From NCBI GenBank assembly GCA_036379955.1, contig DASVFR010000034.1, positions 1 through 35,175 on the forward strand: a stretch of 35,175 nucleotides of DNA, read 5' to 3'. The translations under genes were made by a program, and so were the position numbers. The notes beneath the pieces are model-generated. The model was not told where the DNA came from, did not search any database, and saw only the letters and a list, made by a program, of their open reading frames with translations. Source of the stretch: VRUE01 sp036379955. Lineage in GTDB: Bacteria > Actinomycetota > Thermoleophilia > Solirubrobacterales > 70-9. Of the stretch, positions 10,895 through 18,547 are shown piece by piece (the stretch's first letter is position 1; each line of letters opens with the position of its first letter).

Positions 10895-11467
10895 GTGCAG
10901 AGAGGCTGGCGGATCTGGTGGGCGAAGCGGCGCTGGTACGAGCGCAACCGCCGGCTCGGGCGCCGCTGGCGCCTCGCGCGCCACGCGGCGCGCGGCGGCT
11001 TCTACGTGCGCCAGCCGGTCGAGGGGGAGATCCTCGAGGCACTCGACGAGGGCCGCCTGCGGATCGGCGAAGGGTCGCTGCTCGAGCCCGGTTGCTGGCT
11101 GACGCTGGCCCCCGAGGCCCAGATCGAGATCGGCGAGGGCTGCTTCCTCAACCGCAACACGATGCTGGCGGCACTCGAGCGAATCGAGATCGGCGACCAC
11201 ACGATGCTCGCCAATGGCTGCTTCATCGGCGACTCCGACCATCGCTTCGACGACCCCGACGTCCCGATCACGCACCAGGGCTTCACCTCAAAGGGGCCGG
11301 TGCGGATCGGCTCCAACTGCTGGCTCGGCGTCAACGTGGTCGTGACCAGCGGGGTGACGATCGGCGAGCGCTGCGTGGTCGGGGCCAACTCGGTGGTTAC
11401 GCGGGACCTGCCCGCCGGCACGATTGCCGCTGGGGTGCCGGCAAAGCCCATCAGCGGCGCTATGTGA
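10895..11467 (+). CDS. Hexapeptide-repeat (LbH) acyltransferase
   Basis: The 190-aa protein shows left-handed beta-helix repeats ([LIV]-G-x4): IEIGEGCFLNRN, IEIGDHTMLANGCFIGD, VRIGSNCWLGVNVVV, VTIGERCVVGANSVV. It ends in DLPAGTIAAGVPAKPI, typical of CatB/NodL/WbbJ-type O-acetyltransferases. Such enzymes act as trimers and acylate sugars or antibiotics; the acceptor is not predictable. The N-terminal 35 residues are very basic and aromatic (WWAKRRWYERNRRLGRRWRLA), which suggests membrane or nucleic-acid contact. GTG 10895 is the only plausible start, because an ATG at 10887 is out of frame. The gene is divergent from the ROK kinase with only 20 nt between starts. Confidence 0.88.
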   Translation: MQRGWRIWWAKRRWYERNRRLGRRWRLARHAARGGFYVRQPVEGEILEALDEGRLRIGEGSLLEPGCWLTLAPEAQIEIGEGCFLNRNTMLAALERIEIGDHTMLANGCFIGDSDHRFDDPDVPITHQGFTSKGPVRIGSNCWLGVNVVVTSGVTIGERCVVGANSVVTRDLPAGTIAAGVPAKPISGAM

Positions 11468-11500
11468 CGAAAGACGCGCCGATCGTCACGCGACGGTGCC

Positions 11501-11506
11501 TATAAT
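11501..11506 (+). promoter_or_regulatory. Consensus -10 element of the pan operon
   Basis: TATAAT is a perfect -10 hexamer in otherwise GC-rich DNA, 26 nt upstream of the first panC ATG. A start near 11513 would give a leader of about 20-30 nt. No convincing -35 is seen at 16-18 bp, so an activator or a TANNNT-only promoter is possible. Confidence 0.6.
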
Positions 11507-11532
11507 TTGCAGACGGCCGTGACCCGAAGGGC

Positions 11533-12459
11533 ATGGACCCAATGGACCTCGCAGAACTCGTCGATCCCGCACACACGACAGGCGGCGTGAAGCTCCTCCG
11601 CGCGAAGGAAGAGCTGCGCGACGCGCTGGCTCCGATCCGCCGCGAGGGCAGCTCGATCGGCCTGGTGCCGACGATGGGCTTCCTGCACGAGGGCCACCTC
11701 TCGCTGCTTCGCGCCGCGCGGGTCGAGTGCGACCTCGTCGTCATGAGCCTCTTCGTCAACCCAACCCAGTTCGGTCCGGGCGAGGACCTCGACCGCTACC
11801 CGCGCGACGAGGAGCGCGATCTGCGGCTGGCGGGCGAGACTGGGGCCGACGTCGTCTGGGCGCCGCCGGTGGAGGAGGTCTACCCCGAAGGCTTCGCCAC
11901 CCACGTCGAAGTGTCCAGCGGACTCACCGAAGTTCTCTGCGGCGACCCGGCGCGGCGCGGCCCCGAGCACTTCTGCGGCGTCGCCACCGTCGTCGCCAAG
12001 CTCTTCAACGCGGTCCAGCCCGACGTCGCCTACTTCGGCCAGAAGGACGCCCAGCAGGTCGCGGTGATCCGCCGCATGGCCCGCGACCTCGACTTCCCGG
12101 TGCGGATCGAGGCGCTGCCGATCGTGCGCGAGCCTGACGGCCTGGCGATGAGCTCGCGCAACGCCTACCTCGACCCGCGGGCCAGAGAGCAGGCCACGGC
12201 GCTCTCGCGGGCACTTGTCGCCGCCGCGGAGGTCGCGTCCGCCGCTGGCCTCGCTGCCGCCCTCGAGGCCGCCCGCGCCGAGCTGAGCGCCGCCGGGATC
12301 GAGCCCGAGTACCTCGAGGCGCGCGACCCCGTGGACCTTTCGCCCGTCACCGAGCTGGGCGACCGGTCGGTGCTGATCGCGGTCGCCGCCCCCGTCGGCG
12401 GCGCCCGCCTGATCGACAACGTCTTGATCCAACCCCGAACCGACTTCGAAAACCAGTGA
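11533..12459 (+). CDS. panC: Pantothenate synthetase
   Basis: The 308-aa enzyme joins pantoate and beta-alanine with ATP in the last step of pantothenate (vitamin B5) synthesis. The HIGH-like motif PTMGFLHEGHLSL (H52, H55), FVNPTQFGPGEDLDRYPR, FGQKDAQQ and MSSRN are all present. The N-terminus is about 15-20 residues longer than the minimal enzyme. ATG 11542 (the second Met, residue 4) is an alternative, because GAAGG at 11526-11530 is only 2 nt from the first ATG but 11 nt from the second. It heads panC-panD-panB, giving all committed steps except ketopantoate reductase (panE), which is not in the window. Confidence 0.96.
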   Translation: MDPMDLAELVDPAHTTGGVKLLRAKEELRDALAPIRREGSSIGLVPTMGFLHEGHLSLLRAARVECDLVVMSLFVNPTQFGPGEDLDRYPRDEERDLRLAGETGADVVWAPPVEEVYPEGFATHVEVSSGLTEVLCGDPARRGPEHFCGVATVVAKLFNAVQPDVAYFGQKDAQQVAVIRRMARDLDFPVRIEALPIVREPDGLAMSSRNAYLDPRAREQATALSRALVAAAEVASAAGLAAALEAARAELSAAGIEPEYLEARDPVDLSPVTELGDRSVLIAVAAPVGGARLIDNVLIQPRTDFENQ

Positions 12460-12485
12460 CTTTCAGGAGCTGACAGGAGGAGCCC

Positions 12486-12902
12486 ATGCAGAGGCAGATG
12501 CTCAAGTCCAAGGTCCACCGCGCGACGGTGACCGACTGCGACGTCGACTACATCGGCAGCATCACGATCGACACCGAGCTGATGGCGGCGGCGGACCTGA
12601 TCACCAACGAGCAGGTCCACGTCTGGGACATCGACAACGGGGCGCGCTTCGTCACCTACGTGATCGACGGCGAGCCCGGCTCGCGCACGATGCAGGTCAA
12701 CGGCGCCGCCGCGCACCTGACGCGGCCCGGCCACAAGATCATCGTCGCCTCCTTCGGCTCCTACGACGAGCGCGACCTCGAGGCCTACTCGCCGGTCGTC
12801 GTCCACGTCGACGACCGCAACGAGATCGTCGCCGTCGACAGCCACCCCGAGGTGCTGCTGGCCGAGCCGGCGCACGCGTCTGACGCGGAGATGGTCCAGT
12901 GA
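12486..12902 (+). CDS. panD: Aspartate 1-decarboxylase (pyruvoyl enzyme)
   Basis: The 138-aa proenzyme makes beta-alanine from L-aspartate. The self-cleavage site G24-S25 (DYIGSITID) is intact, so Ser25 can become the pyruvoyl group. The N-terminal MLKSKVHRATVTD, with the conserved lysine (K9), and the NGAAAH loop are as in known PanD. A strong AGGAGG lies a few nt before ATG 12486, and the gene follows panC by 26 nt. The last 15 residues or so are a variable tail. Confidence 0.96.
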   Translation: MQRQMLKSKVHRATVTDCDVDYIGSITIDTELMAAADLITNEQVHVWDIDNGARFVTYVIDGEPGSRTMQVNGAAAHLTRPGHKIIVASFGSYDERDLEAYSPVVVHVDDRNEIVAVDSHPEVLLAEPAHASDAEMVQ

Positions 12903-12972
12903 ACGCGCCGGTCGTCACGGTGATCGCCGGTTGTTCGAATCCGGGGCGAGCGGCGCGTGAACAGAGGGTGTC

Positions 12973-13908
12973 ATGAGCTCCGGCGCCCGTTCCCACACCG
13001 CCCCGCCGCCGGCAGAGCGTCCCCCGGTCAGCCTGCCGCGCCTGATGGAGATGAAGGCCAAGGGCGAACCGATCGCGATGGTCACCGCCTACGACTTTCC
13101 CTCGGCGAAGGTCGCCGAGGAGGCGGGGGCGGACGTCGTCCTCGTCGGCGACTCGGCCGCCAACGTCGTGCTCGGCCACGAAGGCACCGAGGCGGTGACG
13201 ATGGAGGAGATGCTCGTGCTCGGCAAAGCCGTGCGCCGCGGCTTGCGCACGCCGCTGATGGTCGGCGACATGCCCAAGGGCAGCTACGAGGCGAGCAACG
13301 AGGTCGCGGTGGAAAACGCGATGCGGCTGGTCAAGGAGACCGGCTGTCAGACGGTGAAGCTGGAGGCGGGGGGGATCTCGGTCGAGCGCGCCCGCGCGAT
13401 CGTCCGCGCCGGCATCCCGACGATGGGCCACGTCGGCCTCACCCCGCAGACCGCGACGGCCCTAGGCGGCTACAAGGCCCAGGGCAGGACTGCGGAGGCC
13501 GCGATCAAGCTCTGCGAGGAGGCATTGGCCCTGGAGGCGGCCGGCTGCTTCGCGATCGTCTTCGAGGCCGTCCCCGCCGCCGTCACCGAGGCGATCGTCG
13601 AGAAGCTAGAGGTGCCGACGATCGGCATCGGCGCCGGCCCCGCGACCGCCGGCCAGGTTCTCGTCTTCCACGACCTCCTAGGCATCACCACCGGCCGCAT
13701 GGCCAAATTCGTCAAGCAGTACGCCGACATCCACGACCAGATGGTCACCGGCATGAACCAGTACGTCGCAGAGGTCCGCTCACGCCACTTCCCCGAACCG
13801 GAGCATGTATATGGAGTAGAGCCAGTCGAGCTGGCCGAGCTGAAGCGCTACCTCGACCAGGAGAGCCTCACCTCGGCGAAGGCGTGGGACTGGGAGCCGC
13901 TGTCTTAA
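12973..13908 (+). CDS. panB: 3-methyl-2-oxobutanoate hydroxymethyltransferase
   Basis: The 311-aa enzyme adds a hydroxymethyl group from 5,10-methylene-THF to ketoisovalerate, giving ketopantoate. Family motifs are clear: MVTAYDFPSAKVAEEAG, VGDSAANVVLGH, GDMPKGSYEAS, VKLEAGG, GHVGLTPQT, and GIGAGPATAGQVLVFHD. The first 25 residues are a non-conserved extension. ATG 12973 has a modest AGAGGG 5' of it. A 70-nt gap separates it from panD. Its stop overlaps the stop of the convergent RHS gene by 4 nt (13905-13908), so there is no room for a terminator. Confidence 0.97.
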   Translation: MSSGARSHTAPPPAERPPVSLPRLMEMKAKGEPIAMVTAYDFPSAKVAEEAGADVVLVGDSAANVVLGHEGTEAVTMEEMLVLGKAVRRGLRTPLMVGDMPKGSYEASNEVAVENAMRLVKETGCQTVKLEAGGISVERARAIVRAGIPTMGHVGLTPQTATALGGYKAQGRTAEAAIKLCEEALALEAAGCFAIVFEAVPAAVTEAIVEKLEVPTIGIGAGPATAGQVLVFHDLLGITTGRMAKFVKQYADIHDQMVTGMNQYVAEVRSRHFPEPEHVYGVEPVELAELKRYLDQESLTSAKAWDWEPLS

Positions 13909-16900
13909 GGGGGGCCTAGGTTGTATCGCCCTCGGAACGGAAGGTCAAACTCCCATCCGATTCCGAACCCATGACTCCCTGGTTGCCTGGGGTTCTGCGG
14001 GAAGGGGAAAATACGCGGACGGCCCCAGCGGGACTCGAAAATGCTATCCAAGTATGGGGTGCTCGATGCGGGAGGATTGAGAGAGTCCGGGCGGATCGCA
14101 GGCCGAGACAAGTCCCCAGACGGGGCGTTTGCCGGCCTTGTCGGCGCGGGGGTCTGTGGTCCCCAGGGGACCCATTGCCACTGCGGATTAGCAGCCGTGC
14201 CGCCGGTCCTCACCCATAGGTGGGTTCCATTTGACTGGTAGATCCGACCCTCAAAGTGGCATTCATAAAAGCCACCTCCAATCGGGTACCAATCGCGGTA
14301 GGGTGGCCAAACCTGCAGGGGCTGCTGCTGCTGTTCGCCACTCGAATCTCCATTGACCGGATCGTCCCCCGCGTGGGTATAAGATTCCCCAGCCGAGCCC
14401 ACGCTCAAGTACTGAGCAGTGCCGGGGTCGTATTCGCCGCCATCGGCGAAGAGCAGCCCCGTGCTTTCGTTGCGATACTGCCCGGCGAATCCCAGCGGGG
14501 TGGAGGCCAAGCCCGTATGTTCTTCGACCGCGCCATAGGGCGTATAGGTGTATTTGCCCGTGGATTTGCCTTCTGAGTCGGTCAGCATCCGGGTCGAGCT
14601 GAGGTAATCGTGATGCATGTAGGTCGGCGCTTCAGAGGCGATCTGCTCAATGGGGGCTCCGTCGGGCCCGTAGAGGTAGTAACGGGTACCGTCATAGAGA
14701 AGCAGCGGCAGGCCTCCCGAGACATCCCAGGTCAACTGAGCTTTGACCCCTGAGATTTTCTGCGATGAGCGCAGCCCGTTGCCGTCGTAGGCATAGGTGT
14801 CTTCGATCGATCCCGACTTGGTGGCCGAGATCAGGTTGCCGGCCTGGTCGTAGCCGTAGGTCGTGGCCGTGCCGCCTTCGGGTTCTGCTTTGGTCCGCTG
14901 CCCGAGGCCGTTGAAGGTGTATTTGGTCGTGCCGGCTTTTTTCAGCTGCGAGGCGGCGTCGTATTCGAGTTCGGTCGTGCCCAGTTTGGTCGGGTTGTTG
15001 GCGGCGTCGTATGCGAAGGAGGTACCGGCCCCAGCTTTTAGCCGCTCGCGTTCGTCGTATTCGTATTCGGGTTTTTCGATGCCCGGCAGTTCTTTTTGCG
15101 TGGCCCATTTGAGCTGGCCGGCGTTGGTGTGCGCGTAGGCGATCGAGGCGAGCGTTGCTTCGCCCTTCTTCATCGTCGTTTTTTCGAGCTGATCGGCCTT
15201 GTCGTAGGCGTATTCGTCGACGTTGGTCGAGGCCGAGGGGAAGGTCGTCGATTTCAGCATCGAGTCGCGGTTGTAGGCGAATTTGGTTTCGCCGCCGAGC
15301 CAGTCGGTGACCTTTTCCAAGCGCCCGGCGCTGTCGTAGGCGCGAGTGATCGATTTGCTGTTGGGGTAGATGACTTTTACGACTTGGTTGCCGAGGTCGT
15401 ATTCGTATTCGACGACTTCTTTGTTGCCGTTTTCGGCTTTGGTCAGGCGGTCTAGTTCGTCGTAGGAATATTTGTTAGTCCCAGTGCCGTCTTTCATTTC
15501 GGTCACTTCGCCGTCTTTGCCGTAGCTGTAGGTGACATCGGCGGTACCGGCATCGGAGTAGTCGACTTTTTCGAGCCTGTCGCCCGCGTCGTAGGTGTAG
15601 GTGATCGTGCGGCCTTCGGGGTCTTTGGCTTTTTTCAGGTTGCCGGCGGCGTCGTATTCGTTGGTTGCTTTGCGTTCGAGGGGGTCGATCGTTTCGGTGA
15701 GCTGCCCGAGCGAGTTGCGTTTGTATTCGGTCGTTTTGGCGTTGCCATTGGTCTTGCTTTTGACCGCGCCCATCGAGTCGTAGGCGGTTTTCGAGACGTC
15801 GCCGTTGGCGGCTTCGACTTCGGTGAGCTGGTTGGCTTTGTCATAGACGTAGGTCGTCGCGTGTTCGTTGGCATCGGTGAGGACTTCAAGGTTGCCGGCG
15901 GCGTCGTATTCAAATTCTGCTTTGTGGCCTTCGGGCTCCTTGACAATTTTTGGGCGCCCCTGTTCGTCGCGTTCGGTCGTGGTTTCGTAATCGGCGGGGG
16001 TTTTGCCCGCTTCGTTGCCGCGCGGGGGGACTTCTGAGGTCTGCATGCCGTCCGTGTCATAGCCCCACGTCGTCTTGTCTTCGGCCGGGTCCGTTTCAGC
16101 TTTGCGGTTGCCGTAGGTGTCGTATTCGAAGGTCGTTTTGCCCGACAACGGATCGGTTTCTTCTTCCAGGTCGCCGTTCGCGGCCCATTTGAATTTGACT
16201 TCCTGGGTTTTCGATCCCGGCGCTGGGCGTTTGATCGTTTCGGGGTCTCCCGAGGCGTTGCGGGTGATCGTCGTTTTCTCGCCCTTGGGCGTCGTTTCGC
16301 TCAGCACGTCATGGGTCGAGTTGTAGGTCCAGGTGGATTCGTTGCCGTTGGCGTCTTTTTCGGAGGTCTTATTGCCTTCGAGGTCATAGGTGTAGGTGGT
16401 GGAGTGGCTGTTGGCGTCGGTGAATTTGAGCAGCTCGAAGGAGGCGTTGTATTCGTATTTGCTCGTCTGGGCCAGTTCGGTGCCCAGCGCTCGCGTGATT
16501 TCCGTGGGCTCTCCTGAGGCGTTGAACTTGACCAGCGTTTTGGAGCCGTTGGGCTCGGTGATCGTCGTTTCCTTGACGCCTTCGGTTTCTTTGTATTCGA
16601 GTTTGCGTTCATAGGCAAGCGGATCGATCTGCGTTTTGGCTCGGTTGGACGCGTCGTATTCGTTTTTGGTCGCGCCGCCGCGCGCGTCGATGGCTTCGGT
16701 CAGCCGGTGCGAGCCGTCGTATTTGAATTTCCAGCTGGCTTCTGTTTTGCCCGGCAGGGTGACCGTCGCCAGGTTGCCCGATTCGTAGGTGTATTTGACT
16801 TCGTGGCCCATCGGGTCTTTGACGCTTTTGACCTGCGCCCCTTCGTAGGCGAAGGTGAGGGTCCGCCCGGCTTTGTCTTTGACCGTTTCCAGCTTACCTT

Positions 16901-18131
16901 CTTTGTAGGTCAGGGTTAGGGCGTTGGAATGGCGGTCGATCTGTTCGGTCAGTTGCCCGGAACTGTTGAACTTGAACTGTTCTTGGGTCGGCAGGGTGTA
17001 GATGTAGTTTTCGCCCGATTTTTTCAGCGTCGCTTTGGACCAAAGCGGCGGGTAGTAGTTGCCGCCGATCAAATAGAAGACAACGGTGGAGCCGTTTTCG
17101 TGGTGCACGGTCGCGGTCCCCGCGCCGCCGTTGATCGTGAGATAGCTGCTGTAGGGGCCGCTCCAGCCATAGCCGTAGGCGCCCGCTTCGGTCTGGGTGA
17201 CGGCGATCTGGGAGTTGTAGGAGCGGGTCACGCCCAGGGCGGGGCCGCGGCCGCCGAGCGGGCCGAGGTCGGTCTGTTCTTTGGCCAGGTTGCCGGTGGC
17301 GGCGTTGATCAGGTCGCCGACTATGCACCTCGGCATCCCTCCCCGCGAGGTGGCGGGGTTGCACCCCAGCGCCCCCTTGGCGGCGCAGCCCGTCCCCGGC
17401 CCGGAGTTGCATCCCCCGCCTGAGGGGGACCCGCTGGAGGGGGGTGTGCAGGTTCGGCCTAAGCCGGGATTGCATCCGCCGCCGGCGCTTTCTTCGGCTT
17501 CATAGACGGCAGGCACGGCGGGCAGGGCGACTAGGTAGAGCGGTTTGGGAGTTAGGAATTCATACTGGACGGTCCAAACCGTCGTTTTTGGGCAGAGAGG
17601 CCCGCTGATTTTGGACAGTTCTTTTTCGAAGACGGCGGCGATGGCCGGGCCCCCACCCGTCAGCGTGAATTCGACCGCTAGCGAATAGGTGCAATTGAAG
17701 AGGACGCCGCATTTGATCGTTAGTTCGCCGCCTTTGCCTAAGCTCAGCGTGCCATTGCCCCCTTCGCCGCTGAAGCTCGGGCCCGTGGGCAGGCTGACCG
17801 TCGTCACGGTGCAGGCCGTTTTCGCGAAGTGGCAGTTGCCTTCGAAGGTGAGGCTGGAGAACGATGCTTTGACCACTTCTCCCACGCCGCCGTTGGTCGT
17901 CGTTTCGCCTTTGAGGGTCGAGGTTTCGCAGCTGACGGTGCCGATGCTCGAGGCGAACGTCACGGTTCCCGCCGTGGCTTTCAGTTCGGTGTTCGATTTG
18001 ATTTCCGTCCCCGCGCATGGGCTCGTGTTGCTCGAGCACAGCGTGCTGGCCGAAGCCGAGGCGCCCGCGAGCACCAGCAGACAGCACAACGCGCCGAGAA
18101 CGGCGCCTCCCGTGCAGAGCACCCTTCGCAT
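13905..18131 (-). CDS. Secreted RHS/YD-repeat protein with eight-cysteine head (RHS1)
   Basis: This is a very large secreted protein (1408 aa). A signal peptide (residues 1-29, ending ASASAS) is followed by an eight-cysteine domain (about 30-203) matching the repeats of the protein at 23135-24958. Next come a Gly/Pro/Cys-rich linker, the RHS entry motif (INAATGNLAKEQ; LGGRGPALGVTRSYNSQ), some 25 YD repeats (YxYDxxGxL), and an RHS core (YLYGPDGAPIEQIA onward). The core is unusual: the DHLGSTR-type motif reads DYLSSTR, the LRARYYDP-type motif reads ADGGEYDP, and the closing DPxG reads GDSSG. The tip is rich in Trp/Pro (WPPYRDWYPIGGG) and matches no toxin I recognise. ATG 18131 is chosen over GTG 18140 because AGGGAG lies 8 nt upstream. 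No immunity gene follows. Confidence 0.9.
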   Translation of the reverse strand: MRRVLCTGGAVLGALCCLLVLAGASASASTLCSSNTSPCAGTEIKSNTELKATAGTVTFASSIGTVSCETSTLKGETTTNGGVGEVVKASFSSLTFEGNCHFAKTACTVTTVSLPTGPSFSGEGGNGTLSLGKGGELTIKCGVLFNCTYSLAVEFTLTGGGPAIAAVFEKELSKISGPLCPKTTVWTVQYEFLTPKPLYLVALPAVPAVYEAEESAGGGCNPGLGRTCTPPSSGSPSGGGCNSGPGTGCAAKGALGCNPATSRGGMPRCIVGDLINAATGNLAKEQTDLGPLGGRGPALGVTRSYNSQIAVTQTEAGAYGYGWSGPYSSYLTINGGAGTATVHHENGSTVVFYLIGGNYYPPLWSKATLKKSGENYIYTLPTQEQFKFNSSGQLTEQIDRHSNALTLTYKEGKLETVKDKAGRTLTFAYEGAQVKSVKDPMGHEVKYTYESGNLATVTLPGKTEASWKFKYDGSHRLTEAIDARGGATKNEYDASNRAKTQIDPLAYERKLEYKETEGVKETTITEPNGSKTLVKFNASGEPTEITRALGTELAQTSKYEYNASFELLKFTDANSHSTTYTYDLEGNKTSEKDANGNESTWTYNSTHDVLSETTPKGEKTTITRNASGDPETIKRPAPGSKTQEVKFKWAANGDLEEETDPLSGKTTFEYDTYGNRKAETDPAEDKTTWGYDTDGMQTSEVPPRGNEAGKTPADYETTTERDEQGRPKIVKEPEGHKAEFEYDAAGNLEVLTDANEHATTYVYDKANQLTEVEAANGDVSKTAYDSMGAVKSKTNGNAKTTEYKRNSLGQLTETIDPLERKATNEYDAAGNLKKAKDPEGRTITYTYDAGDRLEKVDYSDAGTADVTYSYGKDGEVTEMKDGTGTNKYSYDELDRLTKAENGNKEVVEYEYDLGNQVVKVIYPNSKSITRAYDSAGRLEKVTDWLGGETKFAYNRDSMLKSTTFPSASTNVDEYAYDKADQLEKTTMKKGEATLASIAYAHTNAGQLKWATQKELPGIEKPEYEYDERERLKAGAGTSFAYDAANNPTKLGTTELEYDAASQLKKAGTTKYTFNGLGQRTKAEPEGGTATTYGYDQAGNLISATKSGSIEDTYAYDGNGLRSSQKISGVKAQLTWDVSGGLPLLLYDGTRYYLYGPDGAPIEQIASEAPTYMHHDYLSSTRMLTDSEGKSTGKYTYTPYGAVEEHTGLASTPLGFAGQYRNESTGLLFADGGEYDPGTAQYLSVGSAGESYTHAGDDPVNGDSSGEQQQQPLQVWPPYRDWYPIGGGFYECHFEGRIYQSNGTHLWVRTGGTAANPQWQWVPWGPQTPAPTRPANAPSGDLSRPAIRPDSLNPPASSTPYLDSIFESRWGRPRIFPFPQNPRQPGSHGFGIGWEFDLPFRGRYNLGPP
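14530..17340 (-). repeat. Long repeat shared with RHS2 (about 19140-22020)
   Basis: The RHS1 and RHS2 bodies are close at the DNA level. For example, 15481-15535 and 20181-20235 differ at only a few positions, and the core segments (AYAYDGNGLR.SQKISG; KAQLTWD) are almost the same. The two genes are direct repeats about 4.6 kb apart, so recombination or gene conversion between them is expected. Boundaries are approximate. Confidence 0.75.
17523..18044 (-). other. Eight-cysteine domain, N-terminal copy in RHS1
   Basis: Residues about 30-203 of RHS1 contain exactly eight cysteines in the same order and similar spacing as the three repeats of the protein at 23135-24958: LC-x6-C, then VSC, GNC-x6-C, IKC-x5-C and LCP-K-TT-W. 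Outside this domain, the signal peptide and the following linker, the rest of RHS1 is cysteine-poor. I do not recognise a named family. The second RHS protein lacks the domain. Confidence 0.75.
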
Positions 18132-18156
18132 CTCTCTCACTCCCTCTATCCGTCGC

Positions 18157-18178
18157 CGTCCCGCTAGAGCACGGGACG
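18157..18178 (-). promoter_or_regulatory. Hairpin in the RHS1 leader
   Basis: CGTCCCG (18157-18163) and CGGGACG (18172-18178) form a perfect 7-bp stem with an 8-nt loop. It lies between the likely transcription start (near 18183) and the Shine-Dalgarno of RHS1, so it would form at the extreme 5' end of the mRNA, where such hairpins often stabilise transcripts. Confidence 0.55.
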
Positions 18179-18189
18179 ATCAGCGTTTG

Positions 18190-18218
18190 TCTATACCACG
18201 TGTGTTATGTATCATCAA
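18190..18218 (-). promoter_or_regulatory. Promoter of RHS1
   Basis: On the minus strand TTGATG (18218-18213) and TATAGA (18195-18190) are separated by exactly 17 bp, in the most AT-rich patch of the region. This predicts a start near 18183 and a leader of about 52 nt. Confidence 0.65.
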
Positions 18219-18547
18219 ATATTTTTGTCTAAAAAGAGTGCACGGTGCGGGCTTTTTGATCGACCGAGCACGGCGAGAGTTGCAGGTCGTCGACCCGACT
18301 GGGGGCTGGTGAGCGCAGCCGCCAGGGTCAAGGCCACGAGTAGCCCTCCTTTCGCCGACGCATCCTGCATCGCAACGGCCGAACGCTTGACTGCACCGCT
18401 TGGACTGAGGATCCCGAGATCGTCGAGCGAACCAGCCTGCTTAAGTGCGAGATCGCAATTCTACGAACTGAGAGGTCTTAGAGCCTCTGACAACAAGAAT
18501 GGTGAGCGCATGCATGGCCGGTCTAGCGAGAGGCGGTTTTGATTGAC
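18219..18547. other. Intergenic region between the RHS genes
   Basis: This is about 330 nt with no convincing gene. A 111-codon open frame on the plus strand (18207-18542) has arginine- and serine-rich, non-conserved-looking composition and no ribosome-binding site, so I do not call it. The left part (18219-18240) is AT-rich. A weak inverted repeat, AGAGG/CCTCT, is present near 18471-18488. Notably, no immunity-type gene is found here downstream of RHS2. Confidence 0.6.

Noticed and set aside
10875..11042. N-terminal extension of the ROK kinase to 11042
   Set aside because: Arg/Ala/Gly low-complexity sequence overlapping the divergent acyltransferase; the ROK fold starts at MADLRGG.
12928..12950. 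A GTTCGAATCC-like T-arm between panD and panB suggesting a tRNA end
   Set aside because: The flanking bases do not form a 5-bp T-stem and there is no acceptor stem or anticodon arm upstream.
18207..18542. 111-codon plus-strand frame between the RHS genes as an immunity or orphan gene
   Set aside because: No ribosome-binding site, composition like random GC-rich DNA, and wrong strand for an RHS immunity gene.
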